Source: Schoenoplectus triqueter (taxonomy: Eukaryota; Streptophyta; Magnoliopsida; Poales; Cyperaceae). From it: a stretch of DNA of 29,896 nt. Shown here piece after piece: positions 1 to 10,950 of this stretch; the first letter of the stretch is position 1, and each line of letters begins with the position of its first letter. The stretch is from NCBI GenBank assembly GCA_964058805.1, contig CAXKVV010001193.1, forward strand, positions 1 to 29,896, read 5' to 3'. Both the position numbers and the translations under genes were made by a program. The notes beneath the pieces were generated by a model. The model was given only the letters and a program-made list of their open reading frames with translations, did no database searches and had not been told where the DNA came from.

Positions 1-950
1 AAAGTGAGAGAGAGGAAGTTGGAGAATACTGATGCATAGAAATAAATTAAATGATAAAACAATTATGATAATTAATTATTTGGGTATAAATTCGGGTACA
101 AAACAAGAGCTATAATTACTTTTTTTTTCGAAATACAGTGAGATGATTAATATTTTGGATAAATTTCTATTTAATTTACTGTATAGCTTCTCTCTTTGCA
201 ATTTATTCTCTTCTTCTTCTAATTTTTTTTTTGCTTCTCTCTTCTCCAAACTCTTAATTTTGCTATCCATTTTTTGACCGATCATTATTTTCTCTTATTT
301 TATCCCTTCAGAATTGTCTTTGAAATAGGTAATTTTTATCAGTCTCTTTTCATTTTGCCTAATGCATCGCTATTGAAATAATAAAACATGCTCGAATGGA
401 AGAGACGTCATCTAATGGTTTAAATGATTAAATTTAACAAATTAGAAAAAAAAATATTTTATGGTTTTCTTCCAATCTCTTACAAGTCATCATTTGTAAA
501 TCCATTTCATACATTAGTTCACGATTCAAAAAAAATGCACCTATCAAGTCGTTAATTTGGTTATTTCTAAGGTGTATGGTTGTAGGGTCTATAAATATTG
601 CTGCAATCATGCATATGAGAATTGCTAACGGCTGTTCATGAAAATAGCGTCTCCTACCTATTATTATCAAAGCTTGTATGCTTCGAGCAATATAAACCGG
701 ATGTGTTTGGAATCTTGTAGTAAGTGTTTTTCTTTTGTTGAAACGTGTTAGCTTCTTTTTAGAAAAGAGTTAGATATGCATGATAAAAGTTTCTTTATTT
801 GATGAACAAAGAATATCCTCCAGTTTTCCCTAATTAATCGGTCATCTGCTCTATCTCTATTCTCTCCTATGAAAAAAAACGGTCATCTGCGCAGGTACCT
901 GGTTTCCTATTTCCATGGTTAATCAGGATCATAAGATGAATAATACAAAT
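1..950. other. No supported gene
   Basis: AT-rich. A minus-strand Lys/Glu-rich frame (76-285) and a minus-strand frame at 434-670 are open, but I recognise no domain and see no splice structure or promoter. They could be remnants of unknown genes or chance. Confidence 0.5.
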
Positions 951-951
951 C

Positions 952-973
952 CACACACACACACACACACACA
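952..973. repeat. (CA)n microsatellite
   Basis: Eleven CA units. Confidence 0.95.
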
Positions 974-1221
974 AAATGTTCAGTTCAAATATATGTTGAC
1001 CGGTAACATGGTCTGTGGTGACCAACATCCAGTCACAATTCACAAACTGACAAACAACAAGCAATAATTGAATATCAACTCCTTAATTTCTCTCCAGTCC
1101 TCACTAATATCATTCCCCTCCAGTTTCCATTGTCTGAAAGGCAATTAAAAATAAAAGAGAGAGGAAAAAGCGATGTAAGCGAATTTAATGAGGGGCATCC
1201 ATTAATGAGGAAGGTCCCTAA

Positions 1222-1370
1222 CAGTAGCGGAGCTTGACATTTATATTTTGAATTTTAAGTTATTGGACTTGATATAATTTTTAACCATAAAAGAAAAAAA
1301 ATTATATAAATTTTTGGATTATGAGGGAGAGCAACAACCCATTTTTTTATACAAAGCTCCGCCACCGATC
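1222..1370. mobile_element. Short MITE-like inverted repeat
   Basis: CAGTAGCGGAGCTTG on the left pairs with, in reverse, GGTGGCGGAGCTTTG on the right around an AT-rich core. Ends of the form CAGTGGCGGAGC are widespread in plant genomes. The flanks both contain TTAATGAGGAAG-TCCCT (1203 and 1393), a further direct repeat. Confidence 0.45.
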
Positions 1371-1494
1371 TCTAGCACCTTGATTGTGGAGTTAATGAGG
1401 AAGTCCCTGACGCTTTGATTGTGGAATGTGAAGCGACAAATCAATCAAAAAAACCTAATAAATATAAAACATCCACAAAAAATATGATAATAAT

Positions 1495-1496
<2 letters not shown>

Positions 1497-1529
<33 letters not shown>
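1497..1529. repeat. (TA)n microsatellite
   Basis: About 16 uninterrupted TA units. Confidence 0.95.
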
Positions 1530-1532
<3 letters not shown>

Positions 1533-2136
1533 TTGAAGTTCGCTTAAAATAAATATTCAGACTTGGTATGCACTTTAGCCTATACCTAGATAGGAACAAC
1601 CATTATTCTATATCAGATAGAAAAATATAATGATATAATAACTGAATATAATGATATGATTAATAACCGGAGATTATGGTTGTCAATGGATACTATGGGT
1701 CGGATGAAAATATTTTCATTATCATATTCATTTAAAATTACTCTTATACATATCCCACTCTTATTCATTAAAATTAGACTTACACATACCTTACACTTAT
1801 CTATTAAATAATATTAATATATTATTATATAAGTCTAAAAAACATCTGAAATCATCCCTTTTATACAAATACATCTCTATTTAACTAGTATGAAAATAAA
1901 ATATAACTATACAATTCACTCCAAGTTAAATCATTTTTGAAACAAATAAATTAAAAAAATATAAATATCCCTTGTCAAACTTTTAACTAAAAAAATATTA
2001 CATATTACAAAAATAACATCTATCTAAAATAAAATTTTATATTGGTTCATTCTATCTTTTTAAGAAGTACTTTACTAAATATTATTTAAATATTATAATT
2101 TATCAGATTATGAAGTCTGAAGAAAATAATACTCAT

Positions 2137-3386
2137 AGGTGTGTTTGGTTTGGTGGAGAACAACTCTATTCATAGAATAGCATTACTGTTCTCAAAATTG
2201 AATGATCCAAACACCAATTAGAATTTTGAAATAGCTTTGAGTTTGCTCTATCCTACAAGCCCATCAAAATGATGGTTTAGTAGAGTAGTGAATCAATATG
2301 AGTAATGATAATATTAAAAAAATATCCTTAACACTTTTTTATTCATTTGTCTGGATATATTTTTTCTCTCCACGGCATTGTAGTATTTCAAAAGAATCAA
2401 TTAAACTATAGCTTATCTACTTTTTATAAATAAAATAATCATCATTAGTATTAAATAAAATAAAATAAAATAATAAATATTGAATAAAATAGTGATTAAT
2501 AATAAATAATTATACATAATTATAATTAAAAAATAATAACAATTAGTATTAAATAAAATAATAATTTATAATAATAAATAACAATACATGTATTAAAAAA
2601 TAATAATCACTAGTATTAAATAAAATAATGATTAATAATAAATAATAATACATAATACTAATAAATAGAATATTAATCATTAGTAAATAAAATAATGATT
2701 TAATAATCAATAATAATAAATAAAATAATAGTTAATAATAGTACAAAGTAATGTTAAATAATATAATAATAATAATAATAGATAATAATAAATAAAATAA
2801 TAATCATTAGTATGAAATAAAATAATGTTTAATAAAACATAATACATAATAATTAATAACAAATAAATATATAATAATAATAAAATAATAAGTAATAATA
2901 AGTAATAATAAATAAAATAATAATTTTTAATTTTAAATAAAGTAAAAGTTAATAATAGTTCAAAGTAATATTAAATAATAAAAAATTTAATAAAAATATA
3001 ATATATAATAATGATAAATAAAATAATAATTATTAGTATTAAATAAAATATTAATTAATAAAAATAATACATAATAATAATAACTAAATAAAATAAGAAT
3101 CCTTAATATTAAATAAAATAATAATTAATAATAGATAATGATATATAATAATAAATAAATAAAATAATAACCATTAGTATCAAACAAAATAATAATTCAT
3201 TACTTTATTCACTTCCTCCATCACTATTCTGACATTACCATCCAAACAACATTTTACTAACCCGAAATAGTAACTATCTTCTCAATTTTCATATTTTTCG
3301 AGATGTTACTAATCTTACATTATTCTCAATCACTAACTCAAAAAATACTATTCTTTCACTATTCCTTTCACCATCCAAACACACCC
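2137..3386. mobile_element. Nested element with GTGTGTTTGG termini
   Basis: Ends are AGGTGTGTTTGG on the left and, in reverse, GGGTGTGTTTGGATGG on the right. The interior is a degenerate AT-rich tandem array. No target duplication could be fixed by eye. Ends of this kind are common in plant MITEs (PIF/Harbinger- or hAT-like); the superfamily is uncertain. A decayed relative of its right end lies at 19421-19620. Confidence 0.6.
2420..3200. repeat. Degenerate AT-rich tandem array
   Basis: Roughly ten irregular units built on ATTAGTATTAAATAAAATAA plus runs of AATAATA, nearly devoid of G and C, forming the core of the element at 2137-3386. Confidence 0.8.
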
Positions 3387-3532
3387 ATAATTCGCAATTC
3401 ATAGTAATTAACTCATAAAACTCGCTAACATACAAAAATTATTATACGAAAATAATATAATTATTTTTTTAATAATTTATATCCATTTTATTGAATATAC
3501 GGTACGGATTGGATAATCCTCACAACTGGAGA

Positions 3533-3727
3533 GGAGAGTTTGTTGACTACCAATAAACGGAAAAACAGAGCAAAATCATCACATTCAATCGATCAAAGAA
3601 TTTATTTTTTTTAACGCCAAAAACATTGTCTTTCAAGTGAACCGAGTCAAGATCTCACCAATCTCACTTCTACAAGAAAACTTCTGAGAACCCCAATAGC
3701 AACGAGGGGTGCCTTCCCAACAAAGAA
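3533..3727 (+). promoter_or_regulatory. Upstream region and leader of the GNAT gene
   Basis: The stretch directly after the hAT element at 1674-3524 must supply the GNAT promoter and leader. No clear TATA box is seen; the last 120 bases are CA/CT-rich and leader-like. The transposon boundary is therefore under 200 bases from the start codon. Confidence 0.35.
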
Positions 3728-5094
3728 ATGAATCCGGAGGTGACGCTCCGGCCATTTGACCTGGCTGACCTGGACGACTTCTACACGTGGGCCTCCGACG
3801 ACCGAGTCAGTGCATGGTGTCGCTGGGACACGTACACCAGTAAAGAAGACCTGCTTTATTACATGAATAATGGTGTGTTGCCTCACCCATGGATGCGCGC
3901 CATCTGCTACGGCGGCCGCCCGGTCGGCGCCATCTCGGTATTTAGCTTCTATTTGCTGGAACTGCCCCTCATATATTCTTTACTTTTGAGAATTTTGTTC
4001 TTGGTTTGGTTCAAGTGGAATTGGTTCATTTGCTCTGATGTTAATTATTGAAAGTAGAAATTGGGGGCAAGGTTAGTGGTTAAGGTGTTTTTGTTAACTT
4101 CAATGCCTTCTGATATGCCCCTTTCAAGAACTAAAAGAAAACAAAAATTCCATAATAGAAGTGGCTGATAACTGGTAAGGATCCAAACAATGAATAATAG
4201 TTTATTTAGTATAATATCACTGGTGTCATCAGAAGCAAGCTTGACCAATTTTGGGATTTGGGAGTAGTATGTCCTCTACCAGTGTTTTCAGAAAAGCAGC
4301 AACCACTGGCCACTTTGACCCAGTTGACAATTTCTAAGAGATGTCTGCTTATTGTCTGAACCCAATGACAGAGTGGTAACTTCGAAACATACTTTTCCAG
4401 CTGATTTTGTTGAGAAACTTTGATCAAATTTTCTTTTCAAGGCCAAATGGATGGCTTCATTAATTAATTTATTCTTTAAAAGTTTAAAGTGACCTGTCCC
4501 TTGTGTTGAATTCTAAAGGGCTTGAAATGTGTGTGTACATATGAAAATATATATAATGAGCCTAATCGGAGATTCAGAATAGCACCTAAGGTATACTGTT
4601 ACTCAGTGATACATATTGAAACTGATCAGATTATTCTATATATATGTTACAGTAATCCTTGATTTCATCTTTTCAACAAGAACATTGGCGCCAATAATTT
4701 TAAATTAAGCATTTAGTCACTTTAAAAAATAATAGGCAAAATTTTGGAGAATTTCTGCCCGCTGTAAAAAATAACTATTTTATAACAATAGGTGACCCCC
4801 TTTCCTGGTGATGACCGGTGCCGTGCCGAGCTAGGGTATGTGTTGGCTTCACAATATTGGGGGAAGGGAATTGTAACAAAGGCAGTGAAGCTGGTGCTGG
4901 AGACAGCATTTGGAGACTTGAAGGATTTAGAGAGAATTGAAGCATTGGTTGATGTGGATAACGAGGGGTCACAAAAAGTTCTTGAGAAGTCTGGGTTTAC
5001 AAAAGATGGTGTTCTGAGAAGGTTTTGGATTCACAAAGGCAAGGTCAAGGATATGGTTTTGTATAGTTTCATATCTACTGATCCTTTGGTATGA
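3728..5094 (+). CDS. GNAT-family N-acetyltransferase (RimJ/RimL-like), two exons: 3728-3937 and 4792-5094
   Basis: Spliced product of 170 residues, close to the full size of plant single-domain GNAT proteins. Exon 1 opens with a start in the context AAAGAAATGA and ends at 3937 before GTATTT; the intron (3938-4791, 854 bp, phase 0) ends in AACAATAG. The join restores one continuous GNAT fold. The acetyl-CoA pyrophosphate-binding loop is Q91-YW-G94-K-G96, matching Q/R-x-x-G-x-G/A. The later VDVDNEGSQKVLEKSGF segment (123-139) is the conserved C-terminal GNAT motif, and RPFDLADLDDFYTWASDD (residues 8-25) is the usual RimJ/RimL-like opening. By family it should move acetyl from acetyl-CoA to an amine or protein N-terminus; the substrate cannot be read from sequence. 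No signal or membrane segment is seen, so a soluble location is likely. The frame is intact and looks functional. GC-rich exon 1 stands out from AT-rich flanks. Confidence 0.9.
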
Positions 5095-5275
5095 GAGTAG
5101 GAGGAAGTTCATATTTGGTTGTCTTGTATTTTACTTTGGATTTGAGTGAGTTTGTAATTTCGTTGGAAATCTTTCTGTTCACAAATGCTGGTGCTTCTGT
5201 GTTGTATAGCATGAATTCATTATAATCGGACATTATTTGGTTTCGTGAATAAAAAAGATTCCAAATATAATGCTA

Positions 5276-5337
5276 GTACTTCAAAGCACAGAATAAAAGA
5301 CATAAAGTACTTCAAAGCACAGAATAAAAGACATAAA
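5276..5337. repeat. 31-bp perfect tandem duplication
   Basis: GTACTTCAAAGCACAGAATA plus AAAGACATAAA occurs twice in a row (5276-5306 and 5307-5337), about 180 bases beyond the stop codon of the GNAT gene. Confidence 0.97.
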
Positions 5338-6040
5338 TTTCTTTGTTTTATGTGCCCTATTGAAGCACGAATCCCAATGAGAATCGAATGACTCTCACAC
5401 CGCGCATTAGGTGGCGCAAGTTCCATAGTGCATGGCACTGGCACCCGTCCTTTTTATCAATACATTAGGCCTATTAATATTATTAGCCCGTGTGAATTAA
5501 TTACTACCCACGAACCTAATTTTGGCAAAGGCTTTGTAGGCTGGGCTTTTCCAAAGTGATAAATCAATAATTCAATATGGTCCGCTTGAAGATGAATTGA
5601 TTTATGTTAGGTGGGTCAAAAATAGATCTTGACCATTCATTTCGTATCAGACGATCTAAATAGCACTCGAAGTGAATGATGCTCAATTTTGAGGAGAGTG
5701 GAGGGGGCGATGATACATACATAGTATGATACTATAGATACCTAAATTCTTTGGTGGTTCAGCTAAAGTATCTTATGGTGATATGGCTGTCCCCTACAGC
5801 CTAATAAACACCCTCCTATTCTAATGTAAAACCAACCTAAAGAAAGGGGGTGAGGACAGAGGTTAAAGCGATACAAAGAAATATTTAATTATAGTCGTAA
5901 CCATAACCTCCAGTCATGATGAATGACATTGAACCATTAGAGAAAGACAACTGGCTCATTATTGTTCAATTTGAAATCGATGCATGGGGACCTGTAGCTT
6001 TCTCCACTTCAAGTCTTCAATCCGTTGCAAAATATACAGA
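5338..6040. other. Intergenic, one possible SINE-like patch
   Basis: Minus strand at about 5345-5455 contains GAGAGTCATTCGATTCTCA, resembling a Pol III B box with CTTGCGCCACC upstream, as in some tRNA-derived plant SINEs. The remainder (5460-6040) shows no gene. Confidence 0.2.
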
Positions 6041-6046
6041 GAGACG

Positions 6047-6424
6047 GTGCTATACGTAACACGAATAATACGTATGTTATGGATTATTTCTCCGTCTTCA
6101 AAGTTCAAATTATCGATCCAACCAGTAAAAATATTTTACATATAAAAATCTAGTTGAGAATCAAATTTTATATTTTTTAGAATTTTGTTACTATTTTTTA
6201 AGATAGCTAGAAAATCACTCCTTTTGAATAACTCATAATAATTAAATCAAGTGATTTTCTAGTCATTTTAAAAATAATAAAAAAATTCTAAAAAAATATA
6301 AAATTTGGTCCCTAACTAGATTTTCATATGCAAAACATTATAACCGGTCAGTTTGATCATTTAAACTTTGAAGACAGAGAAATGATCCATAGCACATAGA
6401 CCATTCGTGCTACGTGTATACCCG
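6047..6424. mobile_element. Foldback (long inverted-repeat) element
   Basis: Two arms of about 175-185 bp in inverted orientation surround a centre near 6230. Landmarks in both arms are TATGGAT.ATTTCT, GTCTTCAAAGTT, AAAATCTAGTT, CAAATTTTATATTTTT and CTAGAAAATCACT. The right outer edge is followed by ACCCGCGCGTTGCAGC. No coding sequence is seen. It could be a MULE/foldback MITE and could give a long hairpin transcript. Confidence 0.75.
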
Positions 6425-6480
6425 CGCGTTGCAGCAGACTCTTTTATTTAAACATTAAAAATATTATAAAATAAAAAAAT

Positions 6481-6870
6481 CATATTTATCTAATATTAAA
6501 TTATAAATTCACCAAATTATAGAGAAAACTTATAATAAAGACTATATTTAATCTTGGATTAGATTTTTGCACAATATGAGTTAATGATTCATGATTTTTA
6601 TGGCAAGAAAAGTAAATTATTCTAATATATATTATCACCATTAATTTCTTAGCAAATATGCACAAGGTTGCTAAATAAAAAAATAATATTATGGAAATAA
6701 TAGTATATATGGGAAAGAAATGGAGAGAAAGAGGAGATCAATGGACGCGATCACAAACGTTTGATCAACCAAAAATAAATATTATCCGTCTAATTGAGGG
6801 ATAAAATGGGTATAATAAAAAATTACCATGACAAAAAATGGACCCTCCAATTCTTAGATACTTTATATAA
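6481..6870 (-). repeat. Dispersed repeat R, copy 1 (empty site for MULE B)
   Basis: About 390 bp alignable in reverse orientation with 27299-27337 joined to 28380-28720. Shared landmarks include GGACGCGATCA with GAGATCAATGG (near 6735-6760), TCTAATTGAGGGATAAAAT (near 6790), and CATGACAAAAAATGG. Here the target TAAAAAATT (6816-6824) occurs once and is uninterrupted. The family of R is not clear; an outer start like TCTATACTAT in reverse would suit a Helitron, but no CTRR end is seen. Confidence 0.8.
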
Positions 6871-6899
6871 TAGTATAGATAGTATAGATATAGATTTTT

Positions 6900-8160
6900 C
6901 AATGGATTTCTGTGGAAAAACATAGATTATATTCCAGAATTAGATTAAAAAAAGGCTGATCAATTTATCAATATCATACCGGTAAAGAGTTTCTGGATTT
7001 TACTTTATCATGACATTTCATCAAATATTCACTAAATATAATTTCTCCATGACAAGATCAGACATATTTTGTGTAAGATTTAAATAATCCATGTTTAAAA
7101 GAAAATGAGAAAAAAATCAATAAATCATTGATTTAAAAGGCATTACATTACCTCACTGTTGCTTACCCACATATCGAGAGAAATCTATATTCCAAGAGAA
7201 AAGAAAAAAAAAGAAGACAAAGCTCATATATTTCGTATCCAAAATGCTAATTAAAGAAGTGTTATTTGGGTTAAGGTCAGGTGTAGCTCATGTATAGTGC
7301 AGTTGGATTATGCTCCTCTTATTTAGCTCAATCAGAACTAAAATTTTAAATTCTTGGATTTTTTTTTATTTTTTATTTATTTTTGCAATGGACGATGATG
7401 ATGAAATTTATAACCGGTTAGCAAAGACTTTAGCCGGTAACCCAGAAAATTACAGCCGGTGAGCAATTAAATTAAAAAGAAAAGGTTACTTACGTCAATA
7501 AAAAGAAAAATTAAAATTCGTAAAACTTTTTCTCCATTTGTCCAGTTCTTCTCAACTGCAGAATTAACGGAGAGGACCCTTGTGCATGAGAGCACAGAAG
7601 GCATGTGATGTATTCTTTTATTATTACTTTTTTTTCATTAAATGCATTATTCTTATAGAATGCCTGTAATGTATTGATAACAAAAATCATGTTTCTGGTA
7701 GAAAATAATCTTTGTATATTATATGCGCATGTAATAAATATTGTCCAATGTTTAGTACATACATGTAAATGCATTATAAATTTAAACTGCGTATATTTCT
7801 AAGTTAAAGCAAGAAATTAAAAATAATTTATAATTTGGAAATGAAATTAGGATACGCTCTTATATAATGTTTTTAATTGTATATAGTGTTCGTTAATGTT
7901 AATTCAAATGATATGCAAACAATGAATTAACTATATATTGTTATGTATTCAACTTATAAGATCTTTTAGAACTAGCTAATTCATAAGAAAAGTTTGATAT
8001 CTCAAATCACATAAATTATATATCATGAACAAAGTTTACATTCATAGTAATCAACGTGCGATGTGAAATTTTTAATCATTTTCGGATAAGTTTATATATT
8101 ATTAAATTTGATAAAAAAATAATAATTATAACGATGATGATGAAATTGATAATAATAATA
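6900..8160. other. AT-rich intergenic stretch, nothing identified
   Basis: No coding frame of credible length or composition. Three GCCGGT/ACCGGT motifs cluster at 7412-7460. The 87-codon frame at 7511-7774 (-) shows no recognisable domain. Confidence 0.5.
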
Positions 8161-8167
8161 ATAATAA

Positions 8168-8530
8168 TCATGGAAAAATAATAACTTTGTAATATGGTTT
8201 TCATGATTTCCTTCTAAATTAATGAAATCATGAAGTATCTAAATCATTAAAGAGAAAACTTATGCTGAATACATTATATTTTTTTCCTAGTAAGCTAATG
8301 AAAATTGGAAGTTTATTAATATATCTCAATTGCGCAAATATGATTCATAATCATGATCACGAAAACAAAATAACTTTGCAATATGTGTTTGAAGATTTTC
8401 TTCTAGATTAATGAAAATTTATGGTTATTATGATAAATAATTAAAGAGAAAATTTATGCTAAAATTTGGAAGTTTATTAACGAAGTCATTATATGCGTTT
8501 GAAGATTTTCTTCTAGATTAATGAAATCAC
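8168..8530. repeat. Degenerate direct repeats, two and a half copies
   Basis: Copies near 8168-8310 and 8352-8475, plus a partial copy at 8487-8527, share ATAACTTTG.AATATG, GATTTYCTTCTARATTAATG and TTAAAGAGAAAA.TTATGCT. No terminal structure or coding sequence is seen. Confidence 0.7.
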
Positions 8531-10290
8531 AATTATATATAATTACGTTTTCCATCGTATTCAATTTGGATTAGGATAAGATGTTAGCGACATGAATATC
8601 ATTAAAATTAGAAGTATGCAAATTTTAAAAAAAGTTCGTTATATAAACATTTTTTGAAAAAAAAGAGAGTTTGTTGCCTCACCCAACATTAAGTGATTTT
8701 AATTTTTTACCACAATAAATAATTATATATATAAGGGGAAGGTTTATTAACTATGCCACGTTATCAATATTCTATGTCATTGATTTTGTTTAATTCTTTT
8801 GATTTACTTTGATATAATGCTCATATCTTAAACACTTTATCATTCATGTTAAGAGTTTCAGTATTGCAAATGATCCACTAAAATATTCTATTGTCTTAGA
8901 CCTTGATTAGCAATAAAATTCAATACACTTTGATGTATTCAAATACCCTTTTTAATTTTGATTATTTGAAACAAATAAAAATATGCATTTGAAAAAAGTC
9001 TGATAGATCAATAAAAAGATTAAATATCACTAAAATTTAAAATCTCTGATATTTTATAATTCAAAAAATCAAACTCCATATTTTGACATAATATGTGTAA
9101 AGCATTTATTCAAACAAATGCAATGTCCATGGAACTGTGATTCACAAGTTTCAATTGTAAATACAAAAAATAGTTTTATTCAAACAAATTACATATCAAG
9201 TATTATGAAAATACATAACTAAAAATTGTGAAACCTAACATTATAAGAAATTATAACTAAAGTAAGAAATATGAATATTAACAAGTTTAATTGAAATATG
9301 TTTGATACAAATATGATTAATGGTTTCAAATTTTGGCAATAATTTAAATGTCAAACTTATAAATGATTTCATTTATACATATCAAACTATATTAATTTGA
9401 AAAAAATTGGAACTTTTGATGATAAAAATAATGATTTAATAATATAAATATTAAACTATATTGATGTGTGGAACTAATAATTTTTCTGTTAAATATAGAA
9501 AGATTGAAAGTACTCAAAACTAAAAAGTTTTTCATTTTAGATGTGAATCTTTATTATGTGTTATTTAGAAATTTTAATGTTTTTTAGTGTTCATATTATT
9601 TATTCATATCCAAATTTGTTCTTAAAAATACAATTTTCAAATTATTATTTCTGCCAAATATTTTTTTTAAAATGAATATTTGTTTCATCATTTTAAACTG
9701 CACAATATAACAACTGCAATTTGAAACTCAATCAATTACATTAAACTAAACTTAAAGATGCTTATTATTTCAGAATACTAGACATTATAATTTGACACCT
9801 ATGACTATCAATTACATTTAACTAAATTGCAATTTGACACGAAGCAATTAAAATATTCAAAATTATTGGAGAATATGCACTATCTTTTTCTTGAAGTTTT
9901 TTGAAGGTGTGATTCTTTTATTATTGTTTTTAATATATAATGATACGTATTGTTACAAGTACGCAATTGTTTTTAAATTTTCTGCATTGAGAGATATTAA
10001 TTTTTTTGTGAAATATAATATATCTTTATTTGTCTCTGGCACAGAAATCACGCATAATATTAGCCAAAATTGAGATGTGATTTCTTTCCTTTTTCTACAA
10101 AATAGATTCGTGACTGGATGACCGGTTACTATGGAATTATCATTCTATCCGTCTTAATTTTTAGTATGTTCCGGTCATCATTAAAACATAGCCCTTGGGA
10201 TGAACACATTTATACATTGATCTTTATAAAATTTGAATACAGATTGATAATAGCTCAAATGTAAAAAGGGCACAAAGGAAATCATTTTTT
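8531..10290. other. AT-rich intergenic stretch, nothing identified
   Basis: Long AT-rich DNA without gene-like composition or clear repeats. A short hydrophobic frame at 9891-10073 is not credible. A small TTTTTGATGGGGAAATA repeat pair lies at about 10295-10340. Confidence 0.5.
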
Positions 10291-10463
10291 ATTTTGATGG
10301 GGAAATAAAATATTATTAATTTTTGATGGGGAAATAGACAATTTTAAAGTTTTTGATGGATATCAGAAAAAAAAAAAGCCAAGTGATCATTGAAGTTTTT
10401 ACTTTTTAAAACAAAAGAGAGAGATCAAACTACAAACCATATTAACAGATTTTAGTAATAATA

Positions 10464-10780
10464 TGATTTATTAAATTAATATTATTAAAAATAAGAGTGA
10501 GAAACGTAAAATTTCAAATATACGAATGACAGCGCGCCACTGCCACTGGCGCGTTTCCGTTTTTTTTTTTTTACGAAACGCGCCACTGGCAGTGGCGCGT
10601 TTCCTTCTTATATATACAAAACGCACGCAGGCGCTGCGCGGCGTTTCATTATTTTTTTGAAACGCGCCACTGCCAGTGACGCGTTTCGTCCGCGCCACTG
10701 ACAGTGGCGCGCTGCCATTCGTATATTTGAAATTTTACGGTTTTCGGTCTATATTAATTTAATAATACTTATTAATAATA
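10464..10780. repeat. GC-rich palindrome cluster inside a large inverted repeat
   Basis: The outer arms (about 10464-10552 and 10690-10780) share ATTAAATTAATAT and then CGTAAAATTTCAAATATACG..GCGCGCCACTG; the inner 48 bases match at all but three positions. Inside lie five units of GCGCCACTGNCAGTGGCGC type, the best at 10574-10605 (14-base perfect arms with GAAACG/CGTTTC outer sides). The block is GC-rich in an AT-rich setting. A 75-codon minus-strand frame over it is a product of the repeats. Family unknown. Confidence 0.9.
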
Positions 10781-10915
10781 AAAACTGCCATATTAATGTC
10801 AAAATCGGGTACAAATCCCAAGCGCGTAGATGAATGAACTCTAGCCCCATATATAGTATGTTCCCTCTATGATACATAAACAAAAATGTGACTGTTTCAC
10901 ACGACCCAAATAAAG

Positions 10916-10936
10916 CTCAAAGTTTCAAACTTTGAG
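10916..10936 (-). terminator. Perfect hairpin just after the FLZ stop codon (possible 3'-UTR element)
   Basis: CTCAAAGTTT-C-AAACTTTGAG is a perfect 10-bp inverted repeat with a 1-base centre, starting 14 bases past the stop of the FLZ gene. In the mRNA it could form a short stem; any role in 3'-end processing or stability is inference. Confidence 0.35.
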
Positions 10937-10950
10937 AGGCGAATTATGGC

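Larger units (their letters stand above)
1674..3524. mobile_element. hAT-like element hosting a nested insertion
   Basis: Left start TTATGGTTGTCAATGG and right end (reverse) TGTGAGGATTATCCAATCC, with GGGTCGGAT / CGGTACGGATT subterminal motifs. Flanks ACCGGAGA (1666-1673) and ACTGGAGA (3525-3532) agree at 7 of 8 bases, suiting a hAT target duplication. Without the nested element (2137-3386) it would be about 600 bp. No coding capacity is seen. Confidence 0.55.

Noticed and set aside
76..285. Lys/Glu-rich coiled-coil-like minus-strand frame
   Set aside because: Short, AT-driven, without splice signals or a recognisable family; kept only as a note in the regional entry.
3647..3886. Minus-strand frame over GNAT exon 1
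   Set aside because: Shadow of the conserved plus-strand exon.
4060..4110. TTAGTGGTTAAGGTG resembling a tRNA/SINE A box in the GNAT intron
   Set aside because: No B box at the right distance and no cloverleaf could be drawn.
5341..5455. Firm SINE call
   Set aside because: One B-box-like word without a convincing A box, poly-A or T tail, or target duplication.
6425..6900. Firm Helitron call for repeat R
   Set aside because: Only a TC-type start and a GC-rich motif are suggestive; no CTRR terminus or proper hairpin, and the second copy lacks the GC motif.
10471..10698. 75-codon minus-strand frame
   Set aside because: It is produced by the palindrome cluster; its peptide simply repeats the unit and has no domain.
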